Of a stretch of 64,000 nucleotides of DNA, positions 45,017 through 58,142 are shown one piece after another. A program made the translations under genes and the position numbers. The notes beneath the pieces are model-generated. The model saw only the letters and a program-made list of their open reading frames with translations, made no database searches and was not told the origin of the DNA. This stretch comes from Cephalotus follicularis (Eukaryota; Streptophyta; Magnoliopsida; Oxalidales; Cephalotaceae). Numbering within the stretch: position 1 is the first letter of the stretch; each line of letters opens with the position of its first letter. The stretch is from NCBI GenBank assembly GCA_001972305.1, contig BDDD01001503.1, positions 159,196 through 223,195 on the forward strand, written 5' to 3'.

Positions 45017-45594
45017 ATGTGTTTTTATTATAGGTGGAGCTGGCAGTCGACTGGTTGCTCTGTTCCAGTCGGCTGTTGAGCTGAAATTGGAGTTTACATA
45101 TGCTACTGCCTGAATTTGCACAATTGGTGACAGTCGACTGGATTCACTGGCAGTCGACTGGACCCCCTGGCAGTCGACTGGTGCCCTGCTTCAGTCGGCT
45201 GGATTGGGTGTTAAAATGATACAGAAGCTACTGCCTGAAATCTGCACCCTTGGCAGTCGACTGATGCCCTGTGGCAGTCGGCTGTCTTGGCCTGGCAGTC
45301 GACTGGAGCCCTGTGGCAATCGACTGGATCATGTGCTCCTGCAATTTCTGGGTTTGGTTGAAGAACCAGTCGGCTACACAACCTATGGCAGTCGACTACA
45401 CAACCTTGGCAGTCGACTGGATTGCTTGCCAGTCAGCTGGATTGCCCTGTACCTGCAGAAATGATCTTTGCACAACTTTGGACATAAAATCAAGTGCGTA
45501 TATGAAGTTGTAACTCATAGAATTAGAATCTATGTTTGTTAATCATCAAAATAACATATGGTAATGTAATTAATCGGGGTGGCAAAGGCCAACA
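45017..45594 (-). repeat. Sirevirus U3 fragment inside element I
   Basis: The right end GGGGTGGCAAAGGCCAACA is the inverted start of an E-like LTR (TGTTGGCCTTTGCCACCCC). The fragment includes about 15 CAGTCGACTG/CAGTCGGCTG motifs (45046-45440) and a TATA-like ataata at the left edge. Only U3 is present. It is joined directly to the I LTR on the left and to I pol on the right, with no recognisable TSD. Confidence 0.7.
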
Positions 45595-46340
45595 CACAGG
45601 TCAAAGGAAATTTGACAACCGCTACTGGCAAGTCTAGAGTGACCTCCCAGAGCTGCCATCCTCCAATCTCGGTATCCATTCCCCGCTATCCGTTACATAC
45701 GCCAGGAAACCATTGCAACCACCCTGTCTCATAAGCCTATCTGTTTGCAGGGCTGCTATCATCGGAACTAGCTGATGATCTAAGCTCTCAATAACTCAAA
45801 TGGAGACCGTCCTGGAATACTGAAGACCATGACCTTCCCGTAACAGTCCACGTGAGCATAAGGTGTTGCTAACCAATCCATCCCATATGCATTCGTTCCA
45901 TAACCATAGAAAGGTTAACTAAATACACATACTGTCCATACCAGCATATATAAGTAGTTGACCATATACCATCATTTAACTATACCATTCCATAACATTT
46001 CCATTAGTCCATATCATAAAACAAAGAGACTAGGTCAATTTGCCTGCCCTCGGTAGCTCCCTTCCTTTTTTTCCTTCCATATCCACTTGTATAAGAGACA
46101 AAAGAATCAGCTATCGATTTCCATAATCATAATCCAAGACAATTATAAAACCACAATTCATAAATATCACTCAATTCCATCAAGGGCAAACTTGTCCTTA
46201 TCACTTAATCTCTAAGAACTCATTATAACACTTGTCATTATTCCGCAACACCAATTAACTCCAAATAGCACTTTATTCAATTAATCACTTTTAATTCCCA
46301 ACAGCCTAAAATCTTATCTTGTTGTATCTAGGATAGACCA
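45595..46340 (-). pseudogene. Element I protease/linker remnant
   Basis: The minus strand shows GMDWLATPYAHVDCYGKVMVFSIPG, the C-terminal half of a gypsy aspartic protease. LMRQGGCNGFLAYVTD, the protease-to-RT linker seen in Ty3/gypsy pol, follows. No gag, RT or integrase was recognised. The rest up to the primer-binding site has no clear coding content. It is broken. Confidence 0.55.
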
Positions 46341-46355
46341 GCTTTGATACCAAGC

Positions 46356-49300
46356 TGTCACGCCCCGAACTACGAGAGTAAACCCCCACTATCCGACACG
46401 TGAGATACCTTCCATTAAATCCATTTCATCATTATATGCATACTTCAGAAGTGCTATATATACATATATGTATCTTTAAATCAAAGTCATATTACATCAG
46501 TGGAATAATCAATTCAAATAAAAACTAACTCTTAAAATGTCTCAAAAATCGGGCATGATGTATTCGTTTATCTGACTTAACCCCCTGTAAAAAAAAATAC
46601 ATTTTTTATATATTCACACTCCCAAAGGAGGAATCAATAGTTTATGTATATATATGGGCTCAGACCTCAGAACCACAACTAAACCAGTATCATATCATTA
46701 TAATGCCTCAAATGATGGGTTTGTCCCTGTTTAATACATCAACACATATATCATAAGCACTGCCATATGTCGGTAGGTCGATAGCTGAATAAAGCATATC
46801 TCAATAATGTCTTTTAAGTGTCTCTTATACATATCAAGGTATATAAACCCATACAATTCATTTATAACTCAAGGCCCTTTTTACAAATCATATAAACAAA
46901 CCCATATCCATTACCATAAGTAAGATCATATACAATAGGGCAAATCAAAACATGCTACAGAGAACCCATCCGTCTCAGCCTGTCTCATTTAATACAATTC
47001 ATATAAGTAAATCCATAACATAATCATAACGAAACCATATACAATAACAACACAATCCCATCACCGCTACTATTCAAGATCCATCTTAAGTATCCATCCA
47101 TCTCGATCCATTTCACTGTGATCCATCACCTGGGCCTGACCCATTCCATTACAATGAAATGAAATGGGTCAGTGACACATGGTCGTGTAGGGTATGCTAT
47201 ATGCTGTGTGTGCAACAGTATAACAATGTATGCCATGTATGTATCAGTACAGTAGTGTGACAGTGTAACAATATGCCGTGTAATGGTACAGTAGCAGTAC
47301 AGTAACGGTATAGTGACAGTACAATGCACAGTGAGTAGTAACGGTGTATAGTAACAGTGGCAGTGGCAGTAACAGTGCAATATATCAGTGTACAGTTGCG
47401 AACAGCTTCGATATACCAACCGTCCCTAAGCGGGGTATATCTAGGTAGTCCTAATCACATCCAAGGCCATAGACCTGCAGACACTCCGTAAACAATCAGT
47501 AATCAAAAATAGGGACAAACAATCCATAAGGTCTGGTACTTCTCTACCTCTCCGGCCCGAGATAGTACTGCCACCGACTACCTACCCTTTTGGGGTTGTA
47601 GCCGAGTGGCGAAGAGATAACACTGATCACATCATTGCTAAGCTATAAAAATGATCATAGCCCATAATAAAATGTTAGGCTGTAAAAACCATCCTAACCC
47701 GTAAGTAATGTTATGCCGCAAAAACGGTCATAACCCGTAATATAATGTTATGCCGTAAAAACGGTCATAACCCGTAGTATAATGTTATGCCATAAAAACG
47801 GTCATAACCCGTAGGCGCCAGTAACCTCCAGTGATGATGTGATCTAACACCCACAATCCTCATGACGGAAACAAAGATTATGGATGGGTTATCTCATGGT
47901 CTCAAACAATAGCAAACCCTCAATCATAACCGTACCGTACCCGTAGTCCGTAACCGTATTGCCGTAAAATGATAGGGACCTAATATAAAGGATCACATAG
48001 GATCCACATCCGTCAAAACAGTTATAAAACAGTTTTTAGTACAGTTTCAGTAACAATAACAGTTTGTTGGTCCCTATCGAGTTTGTAAAACAATGGAGAG
48101 GATGTCCAATGAGATCATCCACATCCAGAGGTCCCAAAGGAGCTATCCTAACCATTCTTGAAAATCGTTTGTATAAAACTCTTTTGTTGCGCTTTCTTCA
48201 AGAATCACTTAGAAAACTTGAGTCAAAGCTTTAACAGTGTTAAAAGATGATTCACATAGGATACAAGGCCTTAGGGAGGCTTCCTACGGAATCAATTTGA
48301 AGAAGAAACAGTTTGAATTTGAAAACAGTGAGAAACAGTGCCATTTAGCAAAACAAGGTACTAAGCATCGACTAGTTTATTTTAAAAACGTAAAGTGTCG
48401 ACTATTCAGTTTAACACACAAAAGAGTCGACGGTTTTAGAAAACATAAATATAAAACATCGATTACACAGTTTAAAGGCATGAAAGCGTCGATGGGTCAG
48501 TTTTGCAAGCAGTAAAGTGTCGACGGTTTCATCAGAAAGAACAGTTTGCAAAGTTCGCAAATCAATGGAACTATGTCAAAAATCCATTAAATCCGTTTCA
48601 ATTTCAGTAAAAACAGTTTATAGCTCTACACCCAGTTCCCAGTCGGTGCGATAACCAGTAAACAGTGGTAGTTTCAATAACAGTATAACAACATTCAATC
48701 AACATGCAGTAACAATTCACACAATTCATAGAAATGCCTGAATGCAGTGCAAATAGTATAACCTACCTGTTAAAGCAGTAACAACAGTTGCGCTTGCTAT
48801 TTAAGGGATTCTGTAGCAGAACCGACGAACCATCAGCTCCTCCAAGCTTGAACCGGCTATTGAATCACCATTGCTTGGGAACCTCCTATCCTTGATCACT
48901 TCATTCACATTGCATATACAACACATTCCCGTTATGCTCTACGCACAGGAATCAATACTGCCATCACCGAAGCTCCGGCCAGTTTCCGGCCAACTCACCC
49001 AGCTCCGACGACACTCATAAATAGACTCCAAAATGTCCGATCAATTCATATATGCCAAGGAACCACCGTGAATCGCCATGAAACGTGCTGTCACGGCCGG
49101 CAGTGAGTTTGACTCACTGAGTCAACTCGCCGGTCAAGCACAACTTCGGTCACCACCCGAAATCGCCACATAATCATCAATTCTGCATACCACTGCCTTA
49201 GACTCGCTGAGACTCTGTCACACCCCGTTATACATTTCTATTCCGTTAAGACAAGCATATGTGGTGATATCAGAATTTAACATACATTCCAGCATTTCAT

Positions 49301-52300
49301 TCAAAAGTTCATAAACAATATGCGGAAGCAGTCAATAAGCCGAAATATAAAATACAAGCCATCCGCACGCATCCCATACTACGTGCGGGTACAAGTCAAA
49401 TATTATCCTTAAACATAAGGAAAGTACAACAGAAACGAGGTATGATTCGTTCATTACAAATACAGTACATAACAACAAAATAACAACCTTAAGTTGACAA
49501 ATAGAAGCTCTCCAAGCTTCAGTCGCAATCTCCCGAAGTCTTCGCTTAATCTGAAATTGTAGGGGTTAGTCGTTGTCCTCACTTGGCTAAGTAGGAAGAT
49601 AATACATGCTAAGGAATATATGAATGCAACATGTATGACAGTTTATATAAAATAACATTTAATGTGCCAATTTATAAGTAATCATTCCAAGTGGCTATAG
49701 ACAATTCATATGCAAGAATACCGCACAAGGGTACAATCAATTCATCCATCGTTTGGGTGTCACAAGCCGCTAACTCCTAGCTCCGACTGTGCACTACCTA
49801 ACTATCTCTTGCGCTCTAAGGATGATATAACAGGTAACATTTACTACCGGCGTTGGCGGGTAGTTTAACAAATAAGATCTGCAATGCAGATAAGTTGGGT
49901 GGATACTCTAGCCAACTTCTGGCACCCAGGATCACCTCCGTAGTCAGTGACATCCTCCATCACTCGACTAACGGTAATAACAGAGACAATCAATTCAATA
50001 ATATTACATATATGTTTAATATGCAACATAGTGTTGTTTTCTTTAGAAACATTAACAATTCATTTATCGTACATCTCGTATGAGGGAAACGATATCAATT
50101 CAATAATGGTTCTCGCTTTGGAGAACAAAACAGGTGGTATCTCTCTGTAGGAGAAAATCAATAATTTCTTTAAACAATAGGTTTTCATTTGAAAATGATA
50201 ATTGATATCATAAATTTGGGTACATAGCCCATAGTTGGTTTCAATTATTGAAATACAAGTGGTAGTGGTGTTAAATGACACCAAAACAGTATATACTAAT
50301 ATGACAGTAGCATATTCAGTAACAACAACCAATAGCAGTAGCAATTCAAGGATTCACAAGAATAGCATTTCAAAGTCATTCATATGCAACTCTCCCAAGG
50401 AGTGCGTACATTGTTTAGTTTTGGATTGTAATTGTATATAAGGCCAGGATTGACTGTTCTAGTCATCCATATGGAGGCCAAGTTAATTACATTCAAAATT
50501 GAGGCCTTACAGGACTTATATCAGTAATTTTGCCCAGGCCAGTCGGCTGTTATCAAGAACAGTCGGCTGTTTTGGGTTGAGTAGTCGACTGTTTCTCTTA
50601 ACAGTCGACTGGATAGGGTTAAGTAGTCGACTGTCATGAAGAACAGTTGACTGCTTCTGCCCAGAAATGCAGGCAGTAGCAGGTCATGCAATTCAAGTTC
50701 AATTTCAATCCAATTTCAACACTTGTAATCATGCAGAAAATAAACATACATGATATGCATAATATATCTTCCATAACATATCATTACCCCTACCTCAATA
50801 GCTTATCCCAAGATCAATTGGAGTGATCTATCTCTTTGAGTTTCCAAAGCCTTTCAACAACAATCCTTCAATCCAGCAGGTTCAATCTATGCATGCATGT
50901 TTATGGACACATGCATTAGCTCTAGTAGGTTTTACTAGATTATCCAGCTACAATTACTACTTCAACAGTTGCTTATTACCAATCCCTTAAGTCTCAAGCT
51001 TCCATTTTACAATTTCCTTTGAACTCTATGTCAACTATTACTCAATTTCGGATCCTTGATCTCAATGTGTTGACAGAGGACGCATATATACATTTAAGAG
51101 AATCAGTAGGCATAATACAACTAGCCAACAGTTACAATTCGAGTTAGAGTTATATAAATCCTCTAAGCTTCATGTCCATGTTCTTACTCCCATATTACCA
51201 TTTCAATTCCATTCTAGAACTGTTAATCCTTTACCATGTCAACATAAAATAACTAACCTTCTAGTTACATCATTAACAGTACTACTTAAGCAGGGAGCTT
51301 GAATTTGAACTTACCAGGAATTCAAGCTTTGAGGTCTGTTGTTCACTCTCTCTTGGAGTCTCCAACTTCAAGCATGCAACTCCAAAATTCTCCAGCAAGC
51401 TCCTCAATCCTCAGTGTTTGTAACTTACTAACTCCACTCTAACCACTGATATAGGGTTAGGAAATCCTAGAACTCGTCAGATTGCCATTACTCCAACATT
51501 TTCTCCATTCTCTCTCACACATGTTCATTGTCTCACATTTCTTTCTTCTGTTTTCTTTGCAGGTTACAGGTCTGCAACTTGCAGATGGAATAGAGGACAT
51601 GCAAGCATGCCTTTTTGCATGTTCTGGCAGCTCCTGTCTCGTGTGACACCTACCCACCATGCATTCTCTCTTGTTTCAGTCACACAGGCATGCACAGACA
51701 CCTGTTCTGTACCAATCCAGTCGACTGGATTCACTTGGCAGTTGACTGCCATACCACGCACCAAACAGTCGACTGTTCCCAAGTGACAGTCGGTTGTCGA
51801 TGGCTGTTTTAGGGCTTCTTAAGTTGATACTTCACAATTGTACATCCATTCAACCCAAGCAATTACCAAACACATAAAAAATTATATAATTGGACAAATA
51901 ATTCAAATAAGTGCACATTTTATTAATCAAAATTATAATGTACACGAATTGAATTTGCTGTTATTACAGACTCGGTGTTAAACGCGCGGTCAAAGGCGGC
52001 AGGGAGTTGGTTCGTTGAGTCAACTCAGCAGCTCAAATCCGGCCGATTCCAACTGAATTGAGCCTAAACGGCCGTTGAAATTGGAGTAGCCGACCTTCTA
52101 GGTGAAAACTGGCCATTCCCACGACGATTACTAGCGGTGGAATGCACGACAACGGCGACAGTGACTTGGTGTTAAGGAGAAGACAAAGGAAAAAAGAAAA
52201 GAGAAGAGAAGAGAAGAGGAAAGGAGGCATACCGTCGGCGGTGGAGGCTTTGACTGGTGAGCTCCTGGTTCAGCGTCGTCATCTTCCTCGGTGCCTCTCT

Positions 52301-52393
52301 CTCCCTCCCGCTCTCTGGCTCTCTCTCCCTCATTCTCATGCCTCTCTTCTCCCTTACTTTCTTTCATACGGGCGCTTTATGCGGCCGTTATAT
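46356..52393 (-). repeat. Element I right LTR, interrupted by solo LTR J
   Basis: The parts are 46356-49215 and 51974-52393. It is homologous to the left LTR along its length, including the tandem repeat (47640-47815), the motif array (48365-48530) and a (CT)n tract near 52292-52335. Confidence 0.8.
49216..51968 (-). mobile_element. Element J: solo gypsy LTR (2753 bp)
   Basis: The ends are TGTCACACCCCG and TTATTACA on the plus strand. The TSD GACTC is exact (49211-49215 and 51969-51973), and the uninterrupted site is seen in the other LTR of I near 44580. No internal region remains, so it is a solo LTR formed by LTR-LTR recombination. The orientation is minus, by comparison with B, K and L. 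It carries motif arrays at 50538-50655 and 51717-51795, and the hairpin block at 49551-49595. Confidence 0.88.
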
Positions 52394-53130
52394 NTCAACA
52401 CAAATGACATACACGTCAATGCTATTCATACACGTTGACGTCAATGACAACCAGATGCAAAATCTGCAAAAATTGAAGGTGCTGAAATGGTGAGATCCTT
52501 CCTAAAATAACTCCAACGCGCCCTTGATGATAGCAACGATCATATTCAACAAGAAGCCTATAAATAGAGGCTCAATCAACAGCAAAATAATCACGCAAAT
52601 CTGTAAGCAAACTTTCATATTCTTAAAAAGCTTTTGTTCTATTTTGCAAGTCTTATCTTTTGATATTGTGCAATTACTTTCATATTCAACCTTTGTAGAG
52701 GTTATAACAAACACTACACCTACTTGAATATTTGTAACACCGGGTCATTAGTACCTACATTCAAAGTTAGGATTTAGCTTTCAAAAATCTGAGTTAGGAT
52801 TGAACTCGCAAAAATCCGAGTTATGATTCAACTTGTAAAAATTCAGAAGTTTGGATTGTGATCGGGGGATTACAATCTTAGTGGAACCTCAAGTTGCGGC
52901 TTGGGATAATGGAAGTAGGCATTGTTGGCTGAACCACCATAAACTGTTCGCAACTCTCTTTCCCTTACTCTTTTAATTAATTGCAAGTTATTTTATTACT
53001 TATAATTGTTTAAAGTAACTTGATTGATTAACTGTTTGAGTGTTCTTTCTTGTTTATCTTGATCTTTAAAATTGAAAAGAAGGGTTATTTTCCATATAAC
53101 CTATTCATCCCCCTCAAGGTTGCTAGTTGT

Positions 53131-55860
53131 TGTGACGACCCAAGTCCATTTTGGGCATTGAACTTGTTGTTTTGGGACTTGAAAATTTTTCTTTGGTGAA
53201 GAATTGGGCTTTTGTGTTTTGGGATGATTTGGCTTTGGCTGATGCTTCCTTTGGCTTTGGCATTTTGGCGCGTTGGCATTGAGGTAGTGTGCACGTGGGT
53301 GTGGAAGGTTGTGTAAGGGATTTCAGTGTTCGTTCTTGTCAAGCACACAACCTTCATGTCAAGACAGTATAGGCAGGTAAGGAGCCGTTGAATCAGTTCT
53401 TTGTGCTAGAAGAGTGTTAGTTGTGAGAAGTGTGAGTTTTCTGTGCCTCTTCTCTTTCTTCTGAAGTTTTCCTTTGGCGAAGGCGAGTTTTGCTGTGAAG
53501 ATTGTGTGACCTTGTGTTCATTGAGGTGAGTTATTCTTCTTTGTCTTCTTTGCTCTGATAGTTTGGCAATGTGCATGCTAAACCTCCCGTTTACGGTGGA
53601 GTCAGAGATGGCAGTGATGATTATGGTGTGATCTGTGGTAGGGCGTGGATTTATGTGGATGGTTAGGATGACTATCCGAGGAGGCGATCACGCATGGTAA
53701 GCTTCATGCATGTTTTCCTCTGTTTTTTTGCAGACTTTGCTAAGTCCGTGTTGTTCTTTGTTCTTGTAGCCGAGGAGCCGAGTTTGGATCCTGGGCTATA
53801 GGAAGCGTGTGCAGAGGCATGTGGTTAAGTGGTGAGTGGGACATTCCTTCTTTTTTTCTTGAAACAGTTGAGAGTTCTAAGCTATTTTTGTGTCCTCGGA
53901 TACGAATATATGTGTATATTTTCCTTCCATGGTGTCTTTCTTCTGGGAGTTGTTCTTCCTTGATCCTGACATATTTTGTTGATGTTGCTTCTCGAGCTGT
54001 GGTATGCTTGAGGTTCTCGGGTTGACATGTAATGTCCTCTCTTTATCGTATATATGTCATGCTTTATTGATACCATGTGTTGATTGGTTATGGATACTGG
54101 TTACTGGGAATTGTGAGGACCGATATGATGCTTCTCTATGGTCCTGATGAAGGACGGTTTGGGCGGTGATTCACTGACCTTCCAGTCAAAGTTCTCATAC
54201 ACAATTTCTGATGAGGGTGGTGACTTAGCGGTAATTCGCTGGCCCCACAGTTGATGTTCGTGATCTGCTTGTCTCCCAGAGGCTGGGTTTGACACTGATC
54301 AGCTGGCACCTCTGGTGGAAGACCAATACTTATGGCTTTCAGTATCGATACATGGTAGGTGGTGCACTCCCTACAAGCCTATGATCTTTATCTCCAGTTC
54401 CGGGAACCGTGTGAGATTTGCTGTCGTGAAACTCGGCACCAGTAGATGTATTGGATATGGCCGAGGTGATTGGGTAATGTGGCAGATACCAGTATTCCTT
54501 TGATCAATTGATCCCTGGAGTCTAAGATCCTTTTTGTTGGTTCCTCAGGAAATTGGTTTGGACACTTTGCCTTACTTATATCTCTCTTTCTATTGTTTCT
54601 CAGCATTGTTGATTTCATATATCTCTTGATATATTTTATGCTCCAAGTAGTCTTTTGATTCTTGTTAAGTGTCCTAGGATGGTGAGCCGAAGTGAGTTGT
54701 TGGCCAGTTGGGCATATCCTTTTGCTCAGCGTCCAGTGCTCATCGGGCACTTATGGAATGCTTTTCTTTCCCCTCTCACTAGTCTTTGGACTCAGCCCTT
54801 CCCAGGTTGCTTTTGCAGTTACAGAACAGGTGAAGTTCTTCTTGTCGTCGGACCACTTTAAGGATTTTTGGCGAGGTAGACCGCAGAGCATGCACTTTCC
54901 CCCTGGCCTTCTCGGCTAGTTCATCCTTCATGCATGGGGACATTCTTTTGGGTTGATTTGTATGTTGTAAACGGTTGATGTATAAATCTTTTGAAGAATA
55001 TTGGTGTATGTTCCTTTTATGCTTTATGATATGATATTTCTTCTCGGCTTTCGTATCCGTGGTGATATTTTGAGGCTTTAGGTTGTGTAGACCTTAGTGT
55101 CGAGCTCCCTAGCCGAGGGGAAGATGTATGTTTTGATGTTGGGGATAGTGGTTAGGCGTTAGATCAACCTTAGTTTAGACCTTGGGTGCATGGCAGACCT
55201 CCTCGGTTGGAAGTCAGACCATGACGGCCATTGCCGAGCATGTCTCTGGTCCTAGGGAAATAGATGTCAGACCACTAGGTTAGTTGGCAGTCCTCAGACA
55301 CTGGGAGTGCTTGGAACCTTGTTGTGTGATGCCCTGGACTTTGATGTGTCCTTGGGTATTTTACCGTGGGGTGTCCTCGGACTTGAGCGAGTCCTCGGGC
55401 ATTTTTGGTTAACCCTTAGGCATTGGTGTCCCTGGACTTTGGGAGTCCTCAGGTGTTTTGGAGTCATTGGGTATCCGCGGACGTCTAGTTCGTGTTGAAG
55501 CCCAAGTGCTTGAGAGTTTGTTGCCGAGGTGAGGAACGCAATGTTTTGGTTCCTCAGGCTGTTAGCAGACCTTTGGTGTTAAGTGAGCACGTGCAGAAAA
55601 AGTGTGGGGTTCCTCGGGCTTAAGTGAAATGGGGAGTTTGGGTTCCTTGGTAGTTTCTTTTGAGTCCTCAGCCTTTTCTTTGAACCCTGCATGGTTTGCG
55701 TGTTCCCTGCCCTGGATTTCTCGTTGGGCTTTTGCATTTTAGACGCCTAGAGCGCTTGCTTGGTGTTTTAGTTGTGTAGTTTTGGTTATGAGGGTTGTTG
55801 ACAGGTGTGCCATCCCCGGCAAAACTCGTCTCCCTGGTGGAACGAGAACGGGTCCTGTTA
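53131..55860. mobile_element. Element M: LTR-like insertion of unknown family
   Basis: The block starts TGTGACGACCC and ends GGGTCCTGTTA, flanked by GTTGT (53126-53130 and 55861-55865). It interrupts the end of C's LTR. It has no credible coding region on either strand. Its right part repeats tcctcgg/gtcctcggac-type phrases (about 55195-55680). The TG start, 5-bp TSD and length of 2.7 kb suggest a solo LTR, but the right terminus is not a clean CA and I do not recognise the family. Confidence 0.55.
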
Positions 55861-55874
55861 GTTGTGGACCTACA

Positions 55875-56094
55875 CATATTGATAATGTAAATATAACATA
55901 ATAGGGTACGACTTAATACAAATTACAACATTAATTAAATCATTCAAGGAACAGCTTCAGCAGCACGTCTCTAACTTTTCTTCGTCGATTTGAAATTGTA
56001 GGTATTAGCCTTTTGTTTACTCGACTAAGTAGGAAGTATGCATAAAAATGAATATATAAATGTAACTATGCATGACAATTTATATTTGAAAAAT

Positions 56095-56130
<36 letters not shown>

Positions 56131-58142
56131 CATATATAAGAAACCATGTCAAGTGGCTATAATCAATTAGATATCAAGAATACCACAAAGGGTACAAACA
56201 GTACAGTTGTCCGAGGCTGTCATACGTCGCTACCTCGTAGCCCCAAAGATGCACCACCTAATTATCACCATACACTCTGATGATGATAGAAAAGATAAAC
56301 AGTATTGACGGCATTTAGTTGGAAATTAACAGTCACAATCAGTATTGCAGATAAGTTTGGTGTATAAGCGCTAATTAACTCCTGGCACCTAGGCCCACCT
56401 CTGTAGTCAGTGATACACTCCGATCACTAGACCATTAGACTATCAATCACAATCAATACAGTTATTACATATATAATGTAATATAAACAGTAGTTCTCGT
56501 TTTGAGAAAACAGTAACAGTAATAGTGGATTCTCCTTAGAGAAAACAGTAGTTTAAAACATTTAGTTGTGCATATAGCACTCATATCTTGAAATCCTTGA
56601 AATGGTAGTAATTATAGAAATTACTTTGATAGATATAATATATCTATAACAGTAAATACTTTACAATAACATGCAATTTGCACAACAGCACAATCACTAT
56701 CAATTTTCAGAATCAAACAATAGTAAAGATTGATTATTATCATCCTTCGATGAGTAGGTCAATGTATTCCAGAGAGAATCAAACATAAATAATACGAAAT
56801 ATATAGACAGTTGCAGTAAAGCGTTGCTGGTTCTCTTAAAGCATTGACAGTTTAACCTCTTAGCGCCAATGGTTAACTCCTTGGCATCGACGTTTTTAAG
56901 GAAATGAACCTTAAGCGTCGATGCTTTAATTCTGGGCATCGATGCTTTGAAGTAGAAGCTTTAGGCGTCAACACATATCTCTTAAGTGTTGACATTTCCT
57001 CTCAAAGCGTCAACACTTTTTACCTTTAAGCATCGATGATCCCTATTAAGCGTCGATAGTTTTCTTTGATTAAGCTTCGACTATTTCACTCAAGAGTCAA
57101 CAATTTACTCTTTAAGCATCGACGGTTCCTTATTAAGCATCAACGGTTTACTTTTTCCAGGCAATTCACAGTGAAACAAGAAAAACATAGCATGGATTTA
57201 CACTTTCCAATTCAGTCTAATATCAATATATAGATGTATATAGACCATCCTAACACGAAGTACATGTTATATCTTCATAAACATGTCATAAATCCTACCT
57301 CAAAATGCTATCCCATAACCAATTTGAATTGATTCTTCTCTTTACACTTCAATACCCTTTCTACTCCACTTAATCTTCAATCATCCCAGAAAACAATCCA
57401 ATTTGCATGTTAACAGTAGATACATAATAAAATCAGTATGTATATATAAACTGATTAACCATAACAACAACTGAATTCAATTTAGAAGCTTATCAATTCA
57501 ATTCCAGCATCTATTTCAACTTTTCCAGCATGCAACTTATTGTAGCAGATATATTCCTCTTCCTTCAATGTTTCTAACTCTCTATTCTATTCACTGTAAC
57601 ATCTGTTATAAAGGAAATTTCCTTCAGTGATTCAGCAATTCTATTAACTCAAATCTTTAACCTTTCTCTTCTTTCTCTCGCCACCATCTCACTGTTTTTC
57701 TTTCAATTTTGCAGGTGACAAAGGTACAAGACACTAATCTCCTCAGCAGATAGCAGCTGGCATCTCATGCTGCTGCATTCTCCAATGTTTTTCCACGTTT
57801 CCTTGTCATTTCACACTAGCAACACCTGTCCTAAATGATTCACGCCATTACTCTGTTTCAATCAACACGTATCAGACACCTGTCTGGGCTCAAAGCGTCG
57901 ACGGTTTTATCCTTGGCATCGACGGTTTGGCGTCAGATTTCCGTTCTTTATGTTTCTTTTAATTAACTTTCCAATTCATTTCAATTTAGTCCTTCATCCC
58001 TTTAATGCCATTCAATTAAGGCCTTAACCCAATAGCAATTTTTAGCTTAATCAATGAACAATTAAGCATAAATTTCAATTTAATGTATAATTTATTCATC
58101 ATTTATACAATATACATTAAAATTGAAATTGCGGTTATTACA
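55875..58142 (-). repeat. Element K 3' LTR (partial, 2268 bp)
   Basis: The right end GGTTATTACA joins a purine tract and pol. The left end aligns with the inverted right part of L (catattg.aatgtaaatataacataa). It contains a (TA)n run at about 56100-56127, the hairpin block at 55990-56035, and GCGTCGATG/GCATCGACG arrays at 56838-57160 and 57893-57930. Confidence 0.8.
56838..57160 (-). promoter_or_regulatory. GCRTCGAYG-type array in K LTR
   Basis: About 14 degenerate copies occur (gcgtcgatg, gcatcgacg, gcgtcaaca, gtgttgaca), many spaced 20-22 bp apart. It has the same TCGA core and spacing as the CAGCCGACTG arrays but different flanking bases. Confidence 0.55.

Larger units (their letters stand above)
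41725..52393 (-). mobile_element. Element I: Ty3/gypsy remnant with 3.3-kb LTRs
   Basis: Two long direct repeats (41725 to about 45016; 46356-49215 plus 51974-52393) share the start TGTCACGCCCCGAAC. Each totals about 3.3 kb once J is removed. A primer-binding-like site (minus strand ttggtatcaaagc, 46353-46341) adjoins the right copy, so the element reads on the minus strand. The internal region is very short and holds only a protease/linker remnant. A reversed Sirevirus U3 piece lies between it and the left LTR. It is inserted in C's 3' LTR. The right junction carries an N, and no exact TSD was found. It is heavily broken. Confidence 0.75.
7617..55874 (+). mobile_element. Element C: Sirevirus (Ty1/copia), split by nested insertions
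   Basis: Coding parts are the gag zinc-knuckle end and pol up to the integrase (7617-9056), then RT and RNase H (38971-40802). They are interrupted by D with TSD GTTAT (9052-9056 and 38966-38970). Three purine tracts follow at 40856, about 40960 and 41153, then a 3' LTR starting at 41168 (TGATGACATT). The LTR is interrupted by I and by M and ends at 55874 with the CCTACA terminus shared with E. Removing the insertions gives an LTR of about 1.3 kb, normal for this group. The 5' part is not visible because B abuts it. It is broken, with many breaks, and is older than everything nested in it. Confidence 0.8.
41168..55874 (+). repeat. Element C 3' LTR, interrupted by I and M
   Basis: The LTR pieces are 41168-41724, about 52395-53130 and 55866-55874. 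The first piece holds a GACGTCAACG-type array (41312-41707) whose continuation is at 52396-52450. A TATA box (tataaata) lies at 52559-52566 in front of the predicted R region, so the array sits in U3 as in E and D. The end CCTACA matches E. Confidence 0.7.

Noticed and set aside
53085-54919. Several 60-120 codon frames in element M
   Set aside because: They are short, mutually overlapping on both strands, without recognisable domains, and lie in an LTR-like block.
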